From contig JAUXWO010000032.1 in the NCBI GenBank assembly GCA_030680175.1, forward strand, positions 1-58,955: 58,955 nt of DNA, given 5' to 3'. The translations under genes were made by a program, and so were the position numbers. The stretch comes from Vicinamibacterales bacterium (GTDB lineage Bacteria > Acidobacteriota > Vicinamibacteria > Vicinamibacterales > UBA2999). Of this stretch, positions 25,425-33,155 are shown in pieces (position 1 is the first letter of the stretch; the number at the start of each line of letters is the position of its first letter). Under the pieces are notes generated by a model that was not told where the DNA came from, searched no databases, and was given only the letters and a program-made list of their open reading frames with translations.

Positions 25425-28400
25425 ATGTGCCATTGCCCTGCGTGTAACGCCACCTTGCCCGACGAGGGCGCGTTCGAGTGCGGTGACTGCGGCGTGCGCC
25501 GGCCGTCGGCGGGCTGGCCGATCGACCGGCGGCTTGGTGCGACGGTGGTCGGTCATCAGTACCGCGTCCTGAGGCGGCTCGGCGCGGGCGGGTTCGGGAC
25601 GGTCTACCTCGTCGAGACGGTGGTGGGCGGGCTGAAGCGCGCGCTCAAGGTGCTGCACGCGCAGTGGGCCGCCGATGCGCAGGCGCGCGAGCGCTTCATC
25701 AACGAAGCCCTCGTCCTCGAGCAGCTGAATCATCCGAACATCACGCGCTGCTTTGCCGTGGGGACGCTCGACGACAGCGACGAGCTGTACCTGCTGCTCG
25801 AGTTCGTGGATGGCGTGCCGCTGTCTGTGGGGCTCGCCGAAGCGCGCGCGCATGGCCGCGCCTTCGACCCCCTGCGCGCGGTCCGGATCGCGAAGCAGAT
25901 GGCGTCAGGCCTGGTGCTGGTGCACCAGAACCGGATCCTGCACCGCGACCTCACGCCGCAGAACGTGCTGATCATCGGCGCAGGGACAGCGGCCGAGCAG
26001 GTCAAGCTCGTGGACTTCGGGATTGCGGACGCGCTCGATCCGGAGACGGTGTCGGCGCGGGCCGCGCTCGGGACGCCCGCCCACATGGCGCTCGAGCAGC
26101 TGCAGGGCGATGCGTCGCTCGACCGTCGTACGGATCTCTGGCAGCTCGGGGTCCTGCTCTACATGATGCTGACGGGCGCGCGTCCGTACGAGACGGACTC
26201 CCCGTCACTGGCCGGCCTGCTGGCACTGCACCAGCGGCACCTCGACGCGGGCCCGGCCCCCGGCATCGCGGCGAGCCCGGCGCTCGATGCGCTCGTCAGC
26301 CGACTGCTCGCCGGCGACCGCGCCCGCCGGCCGCACTCGGCCACGGCGGTCTGCGAGGAGCTGGCGCGCATCGAGCACACGCTGGACCCGGGGCAGGCGG
26401 TCGACGGCGCGCGCGCGCTGCTCGACGCCCTGTGCGCGCGCCCAGGCCAGGACGCGTGGTGGGCGGTCTGCCGCTACCTGGCGTCGCAGCCCGATCCCGC
26501 GCGGCTCGTGCCGGCCGCCGATGGCCTGCTGGCCGGATGGCCCGATGAGCTGCGCCGTGCGCCGCTCGCGTGGTGGGAGCGGGTGCGCCGCGGCGAGGAC
26601 CATCCCCTCTGGGGGCTCGCGCGCCGCCTCGACCTGTCGGGCCGGGCGCTCGATGATGACGCGGCGGCGGAACTGGCGAACCAGGCCGCGCTCGGGACGC
26701 TGACGGAGCTGGCCCTCGGCGACAACCAGATCGGCGCGGCCGGTATGGCCGCGCTCGCCGCATCGCCGCATCTGAGCAGCCTGCGCACGCTCGACCTCGC
26801 CGACAACCGGCTCGGCGCCGCCGGCGCCGCGTCCCTGGCGCAAAGCCCATCGCTCGGGTGCCTCACCTCGATCACGCTGGCCGGCAACGGCCTCGGCCCG
26901 CAGGGCGCGGAGGCGCTCGCACGCGGCCAGCTGCGGCCCTGCCATCTCGACCTGTCCGGCAACGATGTGCAGGCCGCCGGGGTGGCGGCGCTGGCCGCGA
27001 GTCCCGCCATGGTCCGGGTCGAGCGCCTCGTGCTGCGCGACAACGCCATCGGATCGGACGGCATCAGTGCCGTCGCGGTCTCGCGTACGCTGACGTCGCT
27101 CCGCGATCTCGACGTGAGCCACAACGGCATCGGCACGGCGGGGGCCGCCTCGCTGGCGCTGGCCGCCCATATGACCGGCCTGGTGCGCCTGTCGCTGGCA
27201 CGCAACACGCTCGGCCTCGAGGGCGTGGAGCTGCTGCTCGCCTCGAACCGCTTCCCGGCCCTCGAGGCGCTGGACCTCGCCTCGAACGACATCGGCGCGC
27301 AGGGCGCCATGACGCTCGCGTCCTCGCCGTTCACCCGGCGGCTGAAGGCCCTCGACGTGACGGACAACGCCCTCGGCGACGCCGGCCTGGCCGCCCTGCT
27401 GGGCGCGCCGTACCTGACGCGCCTGCGCGCGCTCGGCCTGGCGCAGAACGGCGTGACGGCGGCGGGCGTCACGCTGCTCGGCGGCGCGCCCCCGGAACTG
27501 GCCTCGCTCGACCTGTCCGCGAATCCCCTCGGCCATCCGGGCGCCGTGGCGCTCGCGGCGGTGCTCCCCCGGCTGCGTCTGACGGCGCTCCGTCTGAACG
27601 ACTGCGCGTTGAACGCCGAGGCCCTGGCGGCGGTGCTGGCGGCGCTGCCCCCGCCGCTCGTGGATCTGGAGGTGGCGGGGAACGCGTTCGCCTCCGCGGA
27701 GATGGCGCGCACCGGCCGCGCGGACCCTCCAGCCGTCCTCGAGCGCCTCGACGTCTCCCGCAATGCCCTCGGCGCGGGCGGCCTCGCGACGCTGCTGGCC
27801 TGCCGGTCGCTCCGTCACCTGCGCACGCTCGTCGCCGACTCCAACCGCCTTGGCGACGACCAGGGACCGCGGGCGGTCGACGCAATCGCGGGGCTCACGT
27901 CGATCGAGGTTCTCCAACTGCGCGACAACGGGCTGGGCGCGGCCACCGTCACGGCGCTGGCCGGCTCGGTCGCGGCCGCGCGGCTGTCGGCCCTGGACCT
28001 CGGCTTCAATCAGCTCGGTGATGCCGGGGCCTCCGCGCTCGCCCGTGCCACGGCGTGGCCCGCGCTCGGCACGCTCAACCTCGAGCAGAACGGCATCGGC
28101 CTGGCCGCGGCGGCGACGGTGCTCTCGTCACCCGGGCTGCCGCTGCTCCACCGCGCCGGCTTCGCGCGCAACGCCATCGGCGGGCTCATCGATCTCCACA
28201 GCCTGTCGCGCCGGACGATCGACCTGCTCGAGGCGAGCTTCGCGCGGATGGCCCCCCACGCCGCCGCCATGGCCGAGGACTTCTACGCGCGGCTGTTCTC
28301 CCGGTATCCGTCCATCAAGCCGCTCTTCGCGAGAACGTCGATGCGGCGCCAGCAGCACCACCTGATCGCCGCGCTCACGCTGGTCATCGACCACCTGCGA

Positions 28401-28640
28401 GCCCCCGACCAGGCCGACGCGCAGCTGCGGCTGCTCGGCGAGCGGCACGCCGGGTACCACGTGCATCCGTCGCACTACCACGCCGTGACCGGCGTCCTGC
28501 TCGACGCGATTCGCACCGCCATGGGCGACGGCTGGACCGAGGAACTGGAGAATGCCTGGCACGACGGCCTCGAGGCGGTCGCGAACATCATGATGGCGGG
28601 GCAGCAGATAGATAGATCACGAAATCTGGTGATGTCGTGA
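25425..28640 (+). CDS. Zinc ribbon-Ser/Thr kinase-leucine-rich repeat-globin fusion
   Basis: 1071 residues, no membrane segment, probably cytoplasmic. (1) Residues 1-25: zinc ribbon, C4/C7 and C19/C22. (2) About 45-320: Hanks kinase with GAGGFGTVY, K75, HRDLTPQN (D175), DFG (D197) and TDLWQLGVLLYMMLTG; the usual Lys after HRDL is Thr. (3) About 425-920: some 19 repeats of the RNase-inhibitor LRR type (for example LRTLDLADNRLG, LERLDVSRNALG). (4) About 924-1065: globin. DFYARLF supplies a B10-type Tyr (Y954), Q976 or Q977 fits distal E7, and ERHAGYHVHP supplies the proximal His (H1008), mirroring Y29, Q53 and H85 of flavohaemoglobin from memory. A haem-based O2 or NO sensor controlling phosphorylation is inferred. 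In-frame TGA precedes ATG 25425; no Shine-Dalgarno is evident. Confidence 0.92.
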   Translation: MCHCPACNATLPDEGAFECGDCGVRRPSAGWPIDRRLGATVVGHQYRVLRRLGAGGFGTVYLVETVVGGLKRALKVLHAQWAADAQARERFINEALVLEQLNHPNITRCFAVGTLDDSDELYLLLEFVDGVPLSVGLAEARAHGRAFDPLRAVRIAKQMASGLVLVHQNRILHRDLTPQNVLIIGAGTAAEQVKLVDFGIADALDPETVSARAALGTPAHMALEQLQGDASLDRRTDLWQLGVLLYMMLTGARPYETDSPSLAGLLALHQRHLDAGPAPGIAASPALDALVSRLLAGDRARRPHSATAVCEELARIEHTLDPGQAVDGARALLDALCARPGQDAWWAVCRYLASQPDPARLVPAADGLLAGWPDELRRAPLAWWERVRRGEDHPLWGLARRLDLSGRALDDDAAAELANQAALGTLTELALGDNQIGAAGMAALAASPHLSSLRTLDLADNRLGAAGAASLAQSPSLGCLTSITLAGNGLGPQGAEALARGQLRPCHLDLSGNDVQAAGVAALAASPAMVRVERLVLRDNAIGSDGISAVAVSRTLTSLRDLDVSHNGIGTAGAASLALAAHMTGLVRLSLARNTLGLEGVELLLASNRFPALEALDLASNDIGAQGAMTLASSPFTRRLKALDVTDNALGDAGLAALLGAPYLTRLRALGLAQNGVTAAGVTLLGGAPPELASLDLSANPLGHPGAVALAAVLPRLRLTALRLNDCALNAEALAAVLAALPPPLVDLEVAGNAFASAEMARTGRADPPAVLERLDVSRNALGAGGLATLLACRSLRHLRTLVADSNRLGDDQGPRAVDAIAGLTSIEVLQLRDNGLGAATVTALAGSVAAARLSALDLGFNQLGDAGASALARATAWPALGTLNLEQNGIGLAAAATVLSSPGLPLLHRAGFARNAIGGLIDLHSLSRRTIDLLEASFARMAPHAAAMAEDFYARLFSRYPSIKPLFARTSMRRQQHHLIAALTLVIDHLRAPDQADAQLRLLGERHAGYHVHPSHYHAVTGVLLDAIRTAMGDGWTEELENAWHDGLEAVANIMMAGQQIDRSRNLVMS

Positions 28641-28649
28641 TGTGGTGAT
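28606..28649 (+). repeat. Left copy of an inverted repeat around the PQQ dehydrogenase gene
   Basis: AGATAGATAGATCACGAAAT then tandem GGTGATGT/CGTGATGT octamers. It encodes the last residues and stop of the kinase-LRR-globin protein. A reverse-complement relative lies at about 30915-30967. Confidence 0.75.
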
Positions 28650-28678
28650 CTCGAGATGGAATGTTCCATCTCGAGATC
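28647..28678. terminator. Perfect 15-bp hairpin between convergent genes
   Basis: GATCTCGAGATGGAA and its exact reverse complement are separated by TG. It lies just after the kinase-LRR-globin stop and could end transcription from both sides, but no U-tract follows; a pure palindrome with another role is possible. Confidence 0.5.
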
Positions 28679-28691
28679 TGCGATCGAGCTG

Positions 28692-28748
28692 GTGACCTTC
28701 GGATCTTCGGATCTTGGATCTTGGATCTTCGGATCTCCGGATCTTTCG
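28692..28748. repeat. GGATCTT-type short tandem array
   Basis: Units of CTTCGGAT, CTTGGAT and CTCCGGAT with a 7-8 bp period fill the rest of the gap up to the stop codon of the PQQ dehydrogenase gene. Confidence 0.75.
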
Positions 28749-30785
28749 TCAACGTGACGGCAGCCTGAGCGCGACCAGCTCGGCGTGGCTTTGCGCGCTG
28801 GCGATGGCCGCGACGATGTACTGCTGGCCTGCGTGCATGAAGGTCATGGGCGCGGTGTTGGTCTGCGCCGGGAGCTGGATCTTCGCCAGTTCCTGGCCCG
28901 TCCGCTTGTCGAGCGCGCGGAGGTAGCGGTCGCCGCCGCGGCCCTCGCCGTACATCAGCAGCGACTTCGTCACGAGCAGGTTCGCGTGCGAGTTCTGCCC
29001 GGTGTTGCCGATCTCCACGCCCTTGAGCGCCGGGTGGTTGCGGATGCGATCCGGCGTCTCACCGTTCGGGATGTTCCACTTCAGGTCGCCGGTGTTCATG
29101 TCGTAGGCGACGATGCGCCCGTAGGGGGGCTTCATCAGCGGCAGCGGCGGGTTGCCCGCGCCGCCCGAGGGGCCGGGCGCCGGGCTCGACGTCGACACGT
29201 AGAGCGACGTGATCTTGCCGTCGGGGCTGCCCCACCCCGGCCACGGCTTGCCGTCCGGGTACTTCTCCTGCGCCGGCACCAGTGCCAGGACCTCGTAGCC
29301 GTGCTGCGACGCCACGTAGACGTAGCCGGTCTCGGGATCCACGGCCGCGCCGCCCGGGATGTTCGCGCCGCCGTTGGAGCTGGGCGCCATGAACGCGCCG
29401 CGCGTGCCGTCGGGCGCGTTGAAGAGCGACGGAGGATTGAACATGCCCGCGCGCATCCGGAACTGGCGCGCGATCTTCACCGCCTCGGCGCGCAGCGCCG
29501 GCGTGAAGTCGATCAGGTCGTCCTCCGTCACGCCCTGCTGCTCGAACGGCGGCGGCCAGGTCACATGCGGCTGCGTCGGCCAGAGCTTCTCGTGGGGCAC
29601 GTCCGAGGCGGGCACGGGGCGCTCCTCGATGGGCCAGATCGGCTCGCCGGTCTCTCGGTTGAAGACGAACATCCACCCCTGCTTGGTCGCCTGCACGATC
29701 GCCGGCACCGCGCGCCCGTTCACCGTGAGGTCCATCAGGTGCGGCGCGTCCGGGATGTCGTGATTCCACACATCGTGGTGGACGAACTGGTAGAACCAGC
29801 GCAGCTTGCCGGTCTGCACGTCGAGGGCGAGCAGGCTCGTGCCGTACAGGTTCATGCCGTGGCGGCTGCCCCCGTAGTAGTCGTTGGTGGGCGTGTCCGT
29901 GGGCACGTAGACGAGCCCGAGCCTGGAATCCGCCGAGAGCGGCGCCCACGGCGACACATTGCCCGTATACCGCCACGATTCGTTCTCCCACGTCTCGTTG
30001 CCCGGTTCGCCTTCCTTGGGCACCGGATCGAACCGCCAGAGCATGCGGCCGGTCTTCGCATCGTACCCGCGGATGATGCCGGGCACGTTCTCGCGGTTCT
30101 CGGGGTAGTACCCGCGGTCGTGCGAATTGCCCACCACCACCACGCCATTGACGACGATGGGGGCGGAGGACGAGGTGATGTCGCCCCAGTCGAGCGTGCC
30201 GCGATCGGGATCCACCGAATAGGCGCCCAGTCCCAGGTGCAGATCGATGACGCCGTTCATGCCGAACTGCGGCAGCGGCTGCCCCGTATCCGCATCAAGC
30301 GCCCAGAGGTAGAAGCCCGGGGTGAGCAGGTAGATCACCGGGCGGCCGTCCACGCGGGCGAATGCCACGCCCTTGCCGTAGTTCTGGCGCGTCGAGGCGG
30401 CCCACCGCGGGTTGTCCTTCTCCCGGAACATCCAGAGCGTCTCGCCCGTGGCCGGGTCGATGCAGACGACGGTGCGCCGCTGCCCGGCGACGGTGTAGAG
30501 CTTGCCGTTCACGTACAGCGGCGTGGCGCGGTAGATGAGATCCGGCTCCGGCCCGTAGTTGTTGGCCTTCCACCGCCACGCCACCTCGAGCTGGCTGAAG
30601 TTGGCCGCCGTCACCTGGTCGAGCGGCGAGTACCGGCTGCTGCGCTCGTCGCCGCCCCAGTGCGTCCACTCGACGGTGCCGCTCGCACTGCCCTCGGCCG
30701 GCGGCTGCGAGTCCGCCTGGCCACGGGTGCTGCCGACCACCGCCACTGCGACCACCAACGCCACTGCCACTACAACCTGTCTCAT
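28749..30785 (-). CDS. PQQ-dependent dehydrogenase (glucose/alcohol dehydrogenase type)
   Basis: 678 residues. Signal peptide (VVVAVALVVAVAVVGS) then an eight-bladed propeller opening with EWTHWGGDERSSRYSPLDQV, the usual start of membrane-type glucose dehydrogenase-like quinoproteins. WFYQFVHHDVWNHDIPDAPHLMDL is the conserved PQQ/metal-site block, followed by KQGWMFVFNRETGEPIWPIEE. No CxxCH haem domain is present, so electrons must leave through another carrier. The substrate (sugar or alcohol) is not decided by sequence. GAGG lies five bases before the ATG. The gene is flanked by inverted copies of one short-repeat family. Confidence 0.93.
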   Translation of the reverse strand: MRQVVVAVALVVAVAVVGSTRGQADSQPPAEGSASGTVEWTHWGGDERSSRYSPLDQVTAANFSQLEVAWRWKANNYGPEPDLIYRATPLYVNGKLYTVAGQRRTVVCIDPATGETLWMFREKDNPRWAASTRQNYGKGVAFARVDGRPVIYLLTPGFYLWALDADTGQPLPQFGMNGVIDLHLGLGAYSVDPDRGTLDWGDITSSSAPIVVNGVVVVGNSHDRGYYPENRENVPGIIRGYDAKTGRMLWRFDPVPKEGEPGNETWENESWRYTGNVSPWAPLSADSRLGLVYVPTDTPTNDYYGGSRHGMNLYGTSLLALDVQTGKLRWFYQFVHHDVWNHDIPDAPHLMDLTVNGRAVPAIVQATKQGWMFVFNRETGEPIWPIEERPVPASDVPHEKLWPTQPHVTWPPPFEQQGVTEDDLIDFTPALRAEAVKIARQFRMRAGMFNPPSLFNAPDGTRGAFMAPSSNGGANIPGGAAVDPETGYVYVASQHGYEVLALVPAQEKYPDGKPWPGWGSPDGKITSLYVSTSSPAPGPSGGAGNPPLPLMKPPYGRIVAYDMNTGDLKWNIPNGETPDRIRNHPALKGVEIGNTGQNSHANLLVTKSLLMYGEGRGGDRYLRALDKRTGQELAKIQLPAQTNTAPMTFMHAGQQYIVAAIASAQSHAELVALRLPSR

Positions 30786-30798
30786 CGGAACCTCGTTC

Positions 30799-30847
30799 GC
30801 TATTCGCTATTCGCTATTCGCTATTCGCTATTCGCTCTTCGCTGTTC
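30799..30847. repeat. Heptamer array, 7 units (GCTATTC)
   Basis: GCTATTC five times, GCTCTTC, GCTGTTC, in the gap 30786-30962 upstream of the PQQ dehydrogenase. The rest of the gap holds the octamer repeat listed next. Confidence 0.88.
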
Positions 30848-30914
30848 GTTCGTGGCGCGCACATCGCAAGATCCCAGATCCCGAGATAGATCGTCACATC
30901 CCACATCTCAGATC

Positions 30915-30967
30915 CACATCACCACGTCACCACATCACCACATCACCAGATTCTTGATCTATCTATC
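30915..30967 (-). repeat. Right, inverted copy of the repeat around the PQQ dehydrogenase gene
   Basis: On the minus strand it reads GATAGATAGATCAAGAATC then GGTGATGT octamers. The first TAG of this repeat is the stop codon of the ATP-grasp gene. It is the inverted partner of 28606-28649. Confidence 0.75.
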
Positions 30968-32009
30968 CCGTCCTCGACGGCTGCCACTGCAGGCCGAGCG
31001 CCATGATGCGTTCGAGCAGCGTGTGGTACGGGACGCCGGCGCGGCGCGCCGACTCCGCGAAGTCCTCCTTCTCCGCGAGCTGCGGATTCGGGTTGGCTTC
31101 GATGACGAAGAGCCGGCCATCGGGCGCCATGCGCATGTCGACGCGGGCGTAGCCGGTCAGATCGAGCGCGCGGTAGACGCGCTTGGCCAGGTGCTGCACC
31201 CTGAGCGTCACCTCGTCGGTCAGGCTGGCCTGCGCCGTCTCGATGCCGTGCTTCTGCTGGTACGCCGTGCTCCACTTCACGCGCTCCGTGGCGATGTGCC
31301 ACGTCCGCCCGGACATGCCGGCAAACGACATCTCCCACACGGGGAAGACCTGCAGCCGCGTGTTGCCGAGCACCCCGACGTACAGCTCCCGGCCGTCGAT
31401 GAACTGCTCGACGATGGCGGCGGTGCCGATCGTGTCGTGGATGAACTGGACACGCTTGGCGAGCTGATCCTCGTTCTCGACCACCGAGGCCTGCGAGATG
31501 CCGATGGACGACTCGTAGATCAGCGACTTGACGATGAGGGGAAACGTGAGCCGGCGCGGCAGCACCGGCTTGCGGCCGCGCGGCACCACCGTGAAGTCGG
31601 GCACGGGGATGCGGTGGTAGGCCATCAGCTTCTTGGCGAGGGCCTTGTCGCGCGACAGCGTCAGGCCGCGGGGGCTGCACCCCGTGTAGGGCACCCGCAG
31701 CAGTTCGAGGAAGCTGACGACGTTCTGATCGAAGACGCCGACGTCCGCGAAGGCCTCGATCAGGTTGAAGGCAATCTCCGGCTTGAACTCGTCGATCGAC
31801 TGCCGAATCGGCGTCAGGTCGTCGTCGACGCCGATGATCGAGAGGTCGTGGCCGCGGGCTCGCAGCGTGGTGACGACGTCCCATTCCATGCGCCGGTCGT
31901 GGTTCGACGGGTCGGTGGCGGGCCGGTCCTCGTACGGCACGAGCGACGGGTGCATCAGCGTCAGCACGCGCCGCCGGCGCGGCGCCGGCTCCTTCCGCGG
32001 CCTCGTCAC
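30963..32009 (-). CDS. ATP-grasp ligase, D-Ala-D-Ala ligase-like
   Basis: 348 residues from GTG 32009, which overlaps the stop of the metallopeptidase gene as GTGA; the first internal Met (MHPSLVPYED) is the alternative. ATP-grasp landmarks: CSPRGLTLSRDKALAKKLM, FPLIVKSLIYESSIGIS (ATP-binding Lys), EQFIDGRELYVGVLG, and the metal-binding end YARVDMRMAPDGRLFVIEANPNPQL. It should join a carboxylate to an amine through an acyl phosphate. The N-terminal part and partner differ from true Ddl, so the product is unknown. Coupling to a zinc peptidase suggests peptide ligation and cleavage acting on the same molecule. Confidence 0.88.
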   Translation of the reverse strand: MTRPRKEPAPRRRRVLTLMHPSLVPYEDRPATDPSNHDRRMEWDVVTTLRARGHDLSIIGVDDDLTPIRQSIDEFKPEIAFNLIEAFADVGVFDQNVVSFLELLRVPYTGCSPRGLTLSRDKALAKKLMAYHRIPVPDFTVVPRGRKPVLPRRLTFPLIVKSLIYESSIGISQASVVENEDQLAKRVQFIHDTIGTAAIVEQFIDGRELYVGVLGNTRLQVFPVWEMSFAGMSGRTWHIATERVKWSTAYQQKHGIETAQASLTDEVTLRVQHLAKRVYRALDLTGYARVDMRMAPDGRLFVIEANPNPQLAEKEDFAESARRAGVPYHTLLERIMALGLQWQPSRTG

Positions 32010-33034
32010 AGCGCCACCCGGTGCCGCCCGCTGTGCAGGTAGTTCATCGTCTGCACGGTGAGGAGGACGGTGAACGCGTGGCGGGCCTGGTCCTCCGGGA
32101 CGGCCAGCCGCAACTTGAGGACCCGGCAGCGCGCGATCATGTCTTCGAGCACCTTGTCGATCGTGTACTGGTAGATGCCGGTCCAGTCGGCGACGAGGCG
32201 GCGCAACGGACGGCGGAGGCGGCTCAGGAACTGGACGGCCGTCATGTTGCCCGCATGCTCCGGGCGATCGGAGAAGAGGCGGCGCAGGTCGCGGTCGTAG
32301 AACTTCGGATGCTCGACGCCGTAGTGGCGGCGCTTCTTGCGATAGTGCTGGCGCAGCGTGGTCCGCATCCGCCGGAGCGGTTCGAGTTCGTCGGTGCTCG
32401 CGACAAGAGGAGGGCGGCCGGCGATCTCCTGCATCAGCGTGTGCATGTACTGGAGCTTCTTCACCGCCGCCCAGCCGGCATACCGGCGCTCCCACTGCGC
32501 CTGCGGCGTGAGCCAGACGGCAAACGTCTCGGCGAAGTCCTCGTCCGGGTGGCTCTGCGCATACCAGGGGTCGAGGTGCATCACGAAGCTCTTGCTGTAG
32601 GGCTTGGGCGAGTAGAACTCGGGGTAGGGCTCGGAGGAACGGCCGAACAGCTCGCGGCGCCTGCGGCGCAGGCGCAGCTTGTAGGCGTTGTCGATGACGT
32701 GGCCGGCCTCGTGACGCAGGATGCGCATGCACCACTCGTGCTCGCCGCCCTCGACCTCGAGCATCTGGGCCTTCTCGAGCCGCTCGAGCCGGGGGTGCGC
32801 CAGATAGAACGGGACCGCCATCGACACGGTGCCGTCGGGGGTGAACCACTCGGCGGCGAGGTAGAAGTGCATCGGGCACTTCAGGCCGCGATCGGTGAGT
32901 TCCGCCTTGAGCTGGGCGAGCCGTGTCTCGATCACGGTGCCCTCGATGGCGATGGGGAGGTCGGCCAGCCGGAGGTTCAGCAGCTCCTCATCAGGCAGGT
33001 CTGGCCAGTCAGGCGGCACGGCGGCACGCGGCAT
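32006..33034 (-). CDS. Putative zinc-binding metallopeptidase
   Basis: 342 residues, no signal peptide. The zinc site is HEAGH (H108, E109, H112) in RILRHEAGHVIDNAY, with E169 in DEDFAETFAVWL as likely third ligand. MHFYLAAEWF and DPWYAQSHPDEDF are blocks I associate with the putative zinc-binding metallopeptidase family. The Arg/Lys-rich C-terminal half (RQHYRKKRRHYGV) could bind a polyanion or ribosome; this is speculative. It overlaps the ATP-grasp gene by 4 bp, so a 1:1 functional pair is likely. TATGAT lies 8 nt before the ATG. Confidence 0.85.
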   Translation of the reverse strand: MPRAAVPPDWPDLPDEELLNLRLADLPIAIEGTVIETRLAQLKAELTDRGLKCPMHFYLAAEWFTPDGTVSMAVPFYLAHPRLERLEKAQMLEVEGGEHEWCMRILRHEAGHVIDNAYKLRLRRRRRELFGRSSEPYPEFYSPKPYSKSFVMHLDPWYAQSHPDEDFAETFAVWLTPQAQWERRYAGWAAVKKLQYMHTLMQEIAGRPPLVASTDELEPLRRMRTTLRQHYRKKRRHYGVEHPKFYDRDLRRLFSDRPEHAGNMTAVQFLSRLRRPLRRLVADWTGIYQYTIDKVLEDMIARCRVLKLRLAVPEDQARHAFTVLLTVQTMNYLHSGRHRVAL

Positions 33035-33042
33035 CCGGCGTC

Positions 33043-33048
33043 ATCATA
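33043..33048 (-). promoter_or_regulatory. -10-like element for the metallopeptidase/ATP-grasp pair
   Basis: TATGAT on the minus strand, 8 nt before the start codon at 33034, with no Shine-Dalgarno between. Confidence 0.4.
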
Positions 33049-33064
33049 ACGAAAACAGGTGCCG

Positions 33065-33118
33065 GGGTGCCCAGGGTGCACGGGGTGCACAGGGTGCACG
33101 GGGTGCACAGGGTGCCCG
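33065..33118. repeat. Nonamer array, 6 units (GGGTGCACA)
   Basis: GGGTGCCCA, GGGTGCACG, GGGTGCACA, GGGTGCACG, GGGTGCACA, GGGTGCCCG, in the gap between the divergent metallopeptidase and ADOP genes. The alternating A/G at position 9 suggests an 18-bp higher unit. Confidence 0.88.
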
Positions 33119-33155
33119 AGGCAACTCTGGCGCCTGTCATTTCGTCCAAGGGGCC

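Noticed and set aside
26205-27917. 570-residue minus-strand frame opposite the LRR region
   Set aside because: Its regular pattern simply mirrors the repeated codons of the LRR units on the plus strand.
28785-32042. 1085-residue plus-strand frame spanning the PQQ and ATP-grasp genes
   Set aside because: It crosses two real minus-strand genes and the repeat-filled gap between them, and its translation has no domain.
33065-33118. CRISPR array
   Set aside because: Units are 9 bp and contiguous, with no unique spacers and no cas genes nearby; the same holds for the heptamer arrays.
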